Assembly: GCF_003710915.1 (NCBI RefSeq)
Contig: NZ_RHHR01000033.1
Location: forward strand, 1-63,078
DNA from: Brevibacillus invocatus
GTDB lineage: Bacteria > Bacillota > Bacilli > Brevibacillales > Brevibacillaceae
DNA: 63,078 bases
Direction of reading: 5' to 3'
Below, piece after piece: positions 60,328 through 63,078 of this stretch (position 1 is the first letter of the stretch; every line of letters begins with the position of its first letter). The notes beneath the pieces were generated by a model that saw only the letters and a list, made by a program, of their open reading frames with translations, did not search any database and had not been told where the DNA came from. The position numbers were made by a program, and so were the translations under genes.

Positions 60328-60358
60328 TAGTATTTTCTTTCTTGCATTGGTACAATCA
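60328..60358 (-). promoter_or_regulatory. sigma-G-like promoter of gerD
   Basis: On the minus strand: TGATTG (complement of 60353-60358), 18-base spacer, AATACTA (complement of 60328-60334). The -10 matches CATACTA in six of seven positions; the -35 is weak. gerD is forespore-expressed in B. subtilis. Confidence 0.55.
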
Positions 60359-60387
60359 TAAACGATGTGGATAGGAGGGAATGTTAG

Positions 60388-60975
60388 GTGAGTTTGCGCA
60401 AATATGGCTGGCTTTTTATCACCACCCTGCTGCTTGGCGGTTTGGGTGGGATTCTAGTCGCCATTATTTTTGATTTAGAAAAGCTGACGGAAGGGAGCAT
60501 GGGCAACTTTTTCGTCGGGATGCTCATGTACTTGTTGTATGGTATGACGATCAGCATTGTTTCTCAAATGGGATTTTTTGCATATATGACCGTCAATTAC
60601 TTTGCAAAAACCCTCGTTCGCTCCCCATCCTTGTGGAGAAGCATACAGATATTTCTCGTGGTGTTTGTTTTTTTTGATATGATTTATTTGCGTTATAATT
60701 CACTTGGACAAGACGGTTCGATCTGGCCGTATTTCATTGAGCCGATCATGCTGCTCATCGTAGCGGTAGTGACTGCCTACGGTAAAGTGAGCGTAACCAA
60801 TCGTACGGCGTGGGTGCCGACGCTTTTCTTCATGTTTGTCGTCACAGCATTGGAATGGATCCCAGCGCTTAAGGAAAATAATGTTCACGCAACTTTATCG
60901 ATGCTTGTACCGTTATTGTTTTGCAACGTGTGGCAAGTCATGCAACTACATCGCGTATTAAAACAGGAAAGCTGA
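60388..60975 (+). CDS. kbaA: KbaA, activator of the KinB sporulation pathway
   Basis: A 195-residue membrane protein with about six hydrophobic helices. In B. subtilis KbaA is required for KinB-driven phosphorelay input to Spo0A. Start GTG 60388 lies 10 bases after GGAGGGA. Order salA-gerD-kbaA-pdaB and their alternating strands match B. subtilis. Confidence 0.9.
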   Translation: MSLRKYGWLFITTLLLGGLGGILVAIIFDLEKLTEGSMGNFFVGMLMYLLYGMTISIVSQMGFFAYMTVNYFAKTLVRSPSLWRSIQIFLVVFVFFDMIYLRYNSLGQDGSIWPYFIEPIMLLIVAVVTAYGKVSVTNRTAWVPTLFFMFVVTALEWIPALKENNVHATLSMLVPLLFCNVWQVMQLHRVLKQES

Positions 60976-60998
60976 CCTCGTCCGGAGGCCAGCTTTTT
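60968..60998. terminator. terminator between kbaA and pdaB
   Basis: AAAGCTG-A-CCTC with GAGG-C-CAGCTTT (60968-60979 with 60985-60996), five T on the plus strand. Includes the kbaA stop; probably bidirectional. Confidence 0.85.
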
Positions 60999-61022
60999 AT
61001 TTTGATGTGATGAATGGAGAGG

Positions 61023-61784
61023 CTATTTCACTTCTTGGCTTTTTACATCTGCACCTGAAATCAATTCGGATACGGTGACGAACTCGTAGCCTTTGCCGCG
61101 CAGCTTTTCAATGATAACAGGAAGTGCCAGATGTGTTTCCTTGCTGGAATCGCTGGCATGCATCAAAATGATATCGCCAGGATGAGCTTTGGATAATACA
61201 TTGTTTACGATCACGTCTTTTCCTGGGTTCGTCCAGTCATGAGAATCCGTGTCCCATTGAATTACTGAGTACTTCAGTTGATTGGCGATTGTCAATACGC
61301 GTTTATCGATATCACCGTTGGGCATGCGAATGAGAGTAGGCTTTTTGCCTGTCATTTCGGTCAGAATGGAGTCCGCCAGACGAATTTGGGAGCGGATTTC
61401 TTCATCGGTGTATTTGGTGTAAAAATCATGCTTGTGGCCGTGCGAGCCAATTTCGAAGCCGTCCTGCTTGATTCGTTTGACTGTGTCCTGATGCCGTTGG
61501 CTCCATGCAGAGGAGAGGAAAAAGGTTGCTTTTACATTCTTTTCCTTTAAAATATCCAGAATGGGCACGGCTCTCGTCTCTCCCCAGCTAATGTCAAAAG
61601 TAAGGGCGATCTTCTTTTCTTTCGTGTCCACTTTATAGATCGCATGTGGGGACTCTTCCTGGTCAGCAAAGGCTGCGATCGAATCGCGTTCTTGGTACCC
61701 AAGTGCGATTGCCAACAGGAGAGTGGTACAAACGATCATGATTTGTTTTAATCGCTGTGCACTGACGACGAAGATATATCTCAT
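61023..61784 (-). CDS. pdaB: PdaB-type polysaccharide deacetylase (sporulation)
   Basis: A 253-residue NodB-fold protein. An N-terminal signal anchor (~15-30) precedes the NodB domain (~60-245). Motif 1 reads TFDISWG: the second Asp of the usual TFDD metal site is Ile, as in PdaB proteins. Motif 2 SHGHKHD keeps the HxxxH metal pair. B. subtilis PdaB is needed to keep spores intact late in sporulation; its chemistry is unproven. Start 61784 follows AAAGGAGGTG; the GTG at 61793 lies inside the RBS. Confidence 0.92.
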   Translation of the reverse strand: MRYIFVVSAQRLKQIMIVCTTLLLAIALGYQERDSIAAFADQEESPHAIYKVDTKEKKIALTFDISWGETRAVPILDILKEKNVKATFFLSSAWSQRHQDTVKRIKQDGFEIGSHGHKHDFYTKYTDEEIRSQIRLADSILTEMTGKKPTLIRMPNGDIDKRVLTIANQLKYSVIQWDTDSHDWTNPGKDVIVNNVLSKAHPGDIILMHASDSSKETHLALPVIIEKLRGKGYEFVTVSELISGADVKSQEVK

Positions 61785-61839
61785 GAAAAGCACCTCCTTT
61801 GTCCGATATCAGTTTATGCGTATCAGACAAGGATATTCT

Positions 61840-61869
61840 TTGGTCTATCGACTATTGATGAGGTAAAAT
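61840..61869 (+). promoter_or_regulatory. possible promoter of the SpoIIM-like gene
   Basis: TTGGTC (61840-61845), 18-base spacer, TAAAAT (61864-61869). Only a moderate sigma-A match. Confidence 0.35.
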
Positions 61870-61908
61870 GAATATAGTGGAATTATTCGGGGATGAAGGA
61901 GCGTGCTT

Positions 61909-62562
61909 ATGAAAAGTCAGCTAAGAAGACTTTGGGCAGATAATCGACGTTATTTTCTCGCCTCCGCCTTGCTGTTCTTAGGCGGAATGTTGATCGGATA
62001 CATGCAATCGGCAGCGGTCCAGGAGATGGTGAATCAGCTTTTGGGCCAATTGAAGGAAGTGGTGGACCGCATACGCGAGAACGGTGGAGGAGCTTTTGCT
62101 ACTTTCTGGGCTATCTATACAAACAATGTGATTAGTGCGTTGATGATGATGGCGATGGGCTTGTTTTTTGGGGTCTTTCCCATTTTTGGCATGCTTGCGA
62201 ACGGAATTCTGCTTGGGTTTATTCTCTCCACCTACAGTACAGCAGGAATAAATCCATTGCTTGTGTTTGCTGCAGGAATTTTGCCACACGGGATCTTTGA
62301 ACTGGCAGCTGTATTCTTTGCTGCTGGGATAGGGATTCGCTTGGGTGGACTGGTCCTTCGCTCCATTGGCTTGCTGTTTCAGCCTGGGAAAGGGGAGCGG
62401 GTAAAAAACGATTGGTATGACACCCTCAAGCAATTTCCAGCAGCCGTACTTCTGGTGATCGTGCTGCTTCTTGTAGCGGGTGTTGTGGAAAGTGTCATTA
62501 CCCCGATGATTCTGGAGGCCGCATTAGGGGAACAACTAGAACAATTGAGGTTGCTGAAATAA
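61909..62562 (+). CDS. SpoIIM-superfamily membrane protein
   Basis: A 217-residue membrane protein with about five to six helices, of the SpoIIM/DUF95 family (FFGVFPIFGMLANGILLGFI then GILPHGIFELAAVFFAAGIG). SpoIIM itself acts with SpoIID and SpoIIP in engulfment; this copy is not in that gene context, so its function is open. ATG 61909 lies 7 bases after AAGGAG; an in-frame GTG at 61903 is too close to it. Followed by a terminator. Confidence 0.88.
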   Translation: MKSQLRRLWADNRRYFLASALLFLGGMLIGYMQSAAVQEMVNQLLGQLKEVVDRIRENGGGAFATFWAIYTNNVISALMMMAMGLFFGVFPIFGMLANGILLGFILSTYSTAGINPLLVFAAGILPHGIFELAAVFFAAGIGIRLGGLVLRSIGLLFQPGKGERVKNDWYDTLKQFPAAVLLVIVLLLVAGVVESVITPMILEAALGEQLEQLRLLK

Positions 62563-62582
62563 CTCCTAGTAAGTCCATAAGT

Positions 62583-62615
62583 AAAGCCTTCCTAAACGGA
62601 AGGCTTTTATTTTTG
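62583..62615 (+). terminator. terminator of the SpoIIM-like gene
   Basis: AAGCCTTCC (62584-62592) with GGAAGGCTT (62598-62606), loop TAAAC, then TTTTATTTTT region. Confidence 0.9.
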
Positions 62616-62675
62616 AATACAGCAGAATTATGTTGGAAAAGATAGTGGGGTAGACTCGTTAGATGGAGGTCGATT

Positions 62676-62912
62676 TTGTTGCTGGGGTTTTTGTTTCATT
62701 CCAAAGAAGTACTGGAATTAGAGTATCTTTTAAAACGAGAGCTGGAAGAAATGCTGCTTGATTTTAGTGATAAGCGCATTGATTATTTAGTGAAAAGAGC
62801 TATGGAGGAACGATACTCGATCCTGTTCCGCATGTACGCTAGGATCGCATCCCCTACGGAGCTTTCCAAGTATGTTAGAAGGAAGAAACTCGAGGAAGAG
62901 AATTTTACTTAA
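62676..62912 (+). CDS. small hypothetical protein (78 aa)
   Basis: A 78-residue, charged, probably helical protein (KEVLELEYLLKRELEEMLLD then KRAMEERYSILFRMYARI). No signal peptide, cysteine or known motif. GGAGGT lies 5 bases before TTG 62676; TTG 62679 is an equally possible start. I do not recognise the family. It stands alone, between the SpoIIM-like gene and the next rrn promoter, ~20 bases before the -35 box. Confidence 0.7.
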   Translation: MLLGFLFHSKEVLELEYLLKRELEEMLLDFSDKRIDYLVKRAMEERYSILFRMYARIASPTELSKYVRRKKLEEENFT

Positions 62913-62932
62913 AATCTTTTTTGAAAAACGTA

Positions 62933-62962
62933 TTGACTCAACCATATGGAACGTGATAGATT
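62933..62962 (+). promoter_or_regulatory. rrn operon promoter
   Basis: -35 TTGACT (62933-62938), 18-base spacer, -10 TAGATT (62957-62962). It drives the rRNA operon that begins beyond the window; another TTGACG occurs at 63003-63008 without a clear -10. Confidence 0.75.
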
Positions 62963-63014
62963 AGTTCTTGTCCTTAAGACGACGTAACGAAATAACAACG
63001 AGTTGACGGACACT

Positions 63015-63030
63015 TGCTCTTTGAAAACTG
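63015..63030 (+). promoter_or_regulatory. rrn leader boxA
   Basis: TGCTCTTTGAAAACTG is the Bacillus-type boxA antitermination element. Its CTTTGAAAACTG (63019-63030) is the exact complement of CAGTTTTCAAAG after the 23S gene at 279-290. The 16S gene itself is not reached by base 63078. Confidence 0.88.
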
Positions 63031-63078
63031 AACAGCGAAAGCGTTGATGAGTCTATCATGATTTGCCAGCTTTGAACC

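Overview
This window is a core chromosomal segment of a spore-forming Gram-positive bacterium of the order Bacillales. Protein sequences and gene order resemble Bacillus subtilis closely but not exactly. pssA between disA and yacL, together with the overall sequence character, fits Brevibacillus best (inference; no database was searched). The segment is the complete interval between two co-oriented rRNA operons: it opens in the last ~250 bases of a 23S rRNA gene and closes in the promoter and boxA leader of the next rrn operon. I saw no insertion sequences, phage genes, CRISPR arrays or tRNA genes.

Layout. (1) 1-342: 23S 3' end and terminator, with no 5S gene after it. (2) 454-8582: a HAD phosphatase, then the CtsR-controlled operon ctsR-mcsA-mcsB-clpC, then radA-disA. 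(3) 8774-11328: pssA, a divergent small Cys-rich gene, and the PIN/TRAM gene yacL. (4) 11354-18154: ispD-ispF-gltX, a T-box riboswitch, then cysE-cysS-mrnC-rlmB-rae1. (5) 18235-23612: sigH, rpmG-secE-nusG, rplK-rplA, an L10 leader with rplJ-rplL, and an rsmC-like methylase. (6) 23920-36052: rpoB-rpoC, rplGB, rpsL-rpsG-fusA-tuf. (7) 36216-37561: an EamA transporter and a convergent truncated globin. (8) 37915-52859: the S10-spc-alpha ribosomal supercluster through rplQ. (9) 53112-57430: the ECF transporter energising module, truA, rplM-rpsI. (10) 57650-62912: sporulation and germination genes cwlD, salA, gerD, kbaA, pdaB, a SpoIIM-like gene and a small hypothetical gene.

How the genes work together: the window encodes much of the translation machinery (27 ribosomal proteins in the S10-spc-alpha block from rpsJ to rplQ, ten more elsewhere, plus IF1, EF-G, EF-Tu and two aminoacyl-tRNA synthetases), the core RNA polymerase subunits, the Sec channel core SecY/SecE, NusG, protein quality control (ClpC/McsB), c-di-AMP signalling (DisA) and sporulation control (SigH, KbaA). 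Expression control is visible as CtsR operators, a Cys T-box, an L10 leader, several uncatalogued structured leaders, and sigma-E-like and sigma-G-like promoters.

No wholly new multi-gene system is evident. The most interesting items are: an arginine at the streptomycin-resistance position 101 of ribosomal protein S12; a structured leader between rpsJ and rplC; three strong hairpins between sigH and rpmG; a hairpin between the Shine-Dalgarno and start codon of nusG; a possible two-state leader before tuf; an attenuator-like leader before rpoB; an uncharacterised CxC/CxxC protein; and a DisA whose active-site DGA motif reads DGG.
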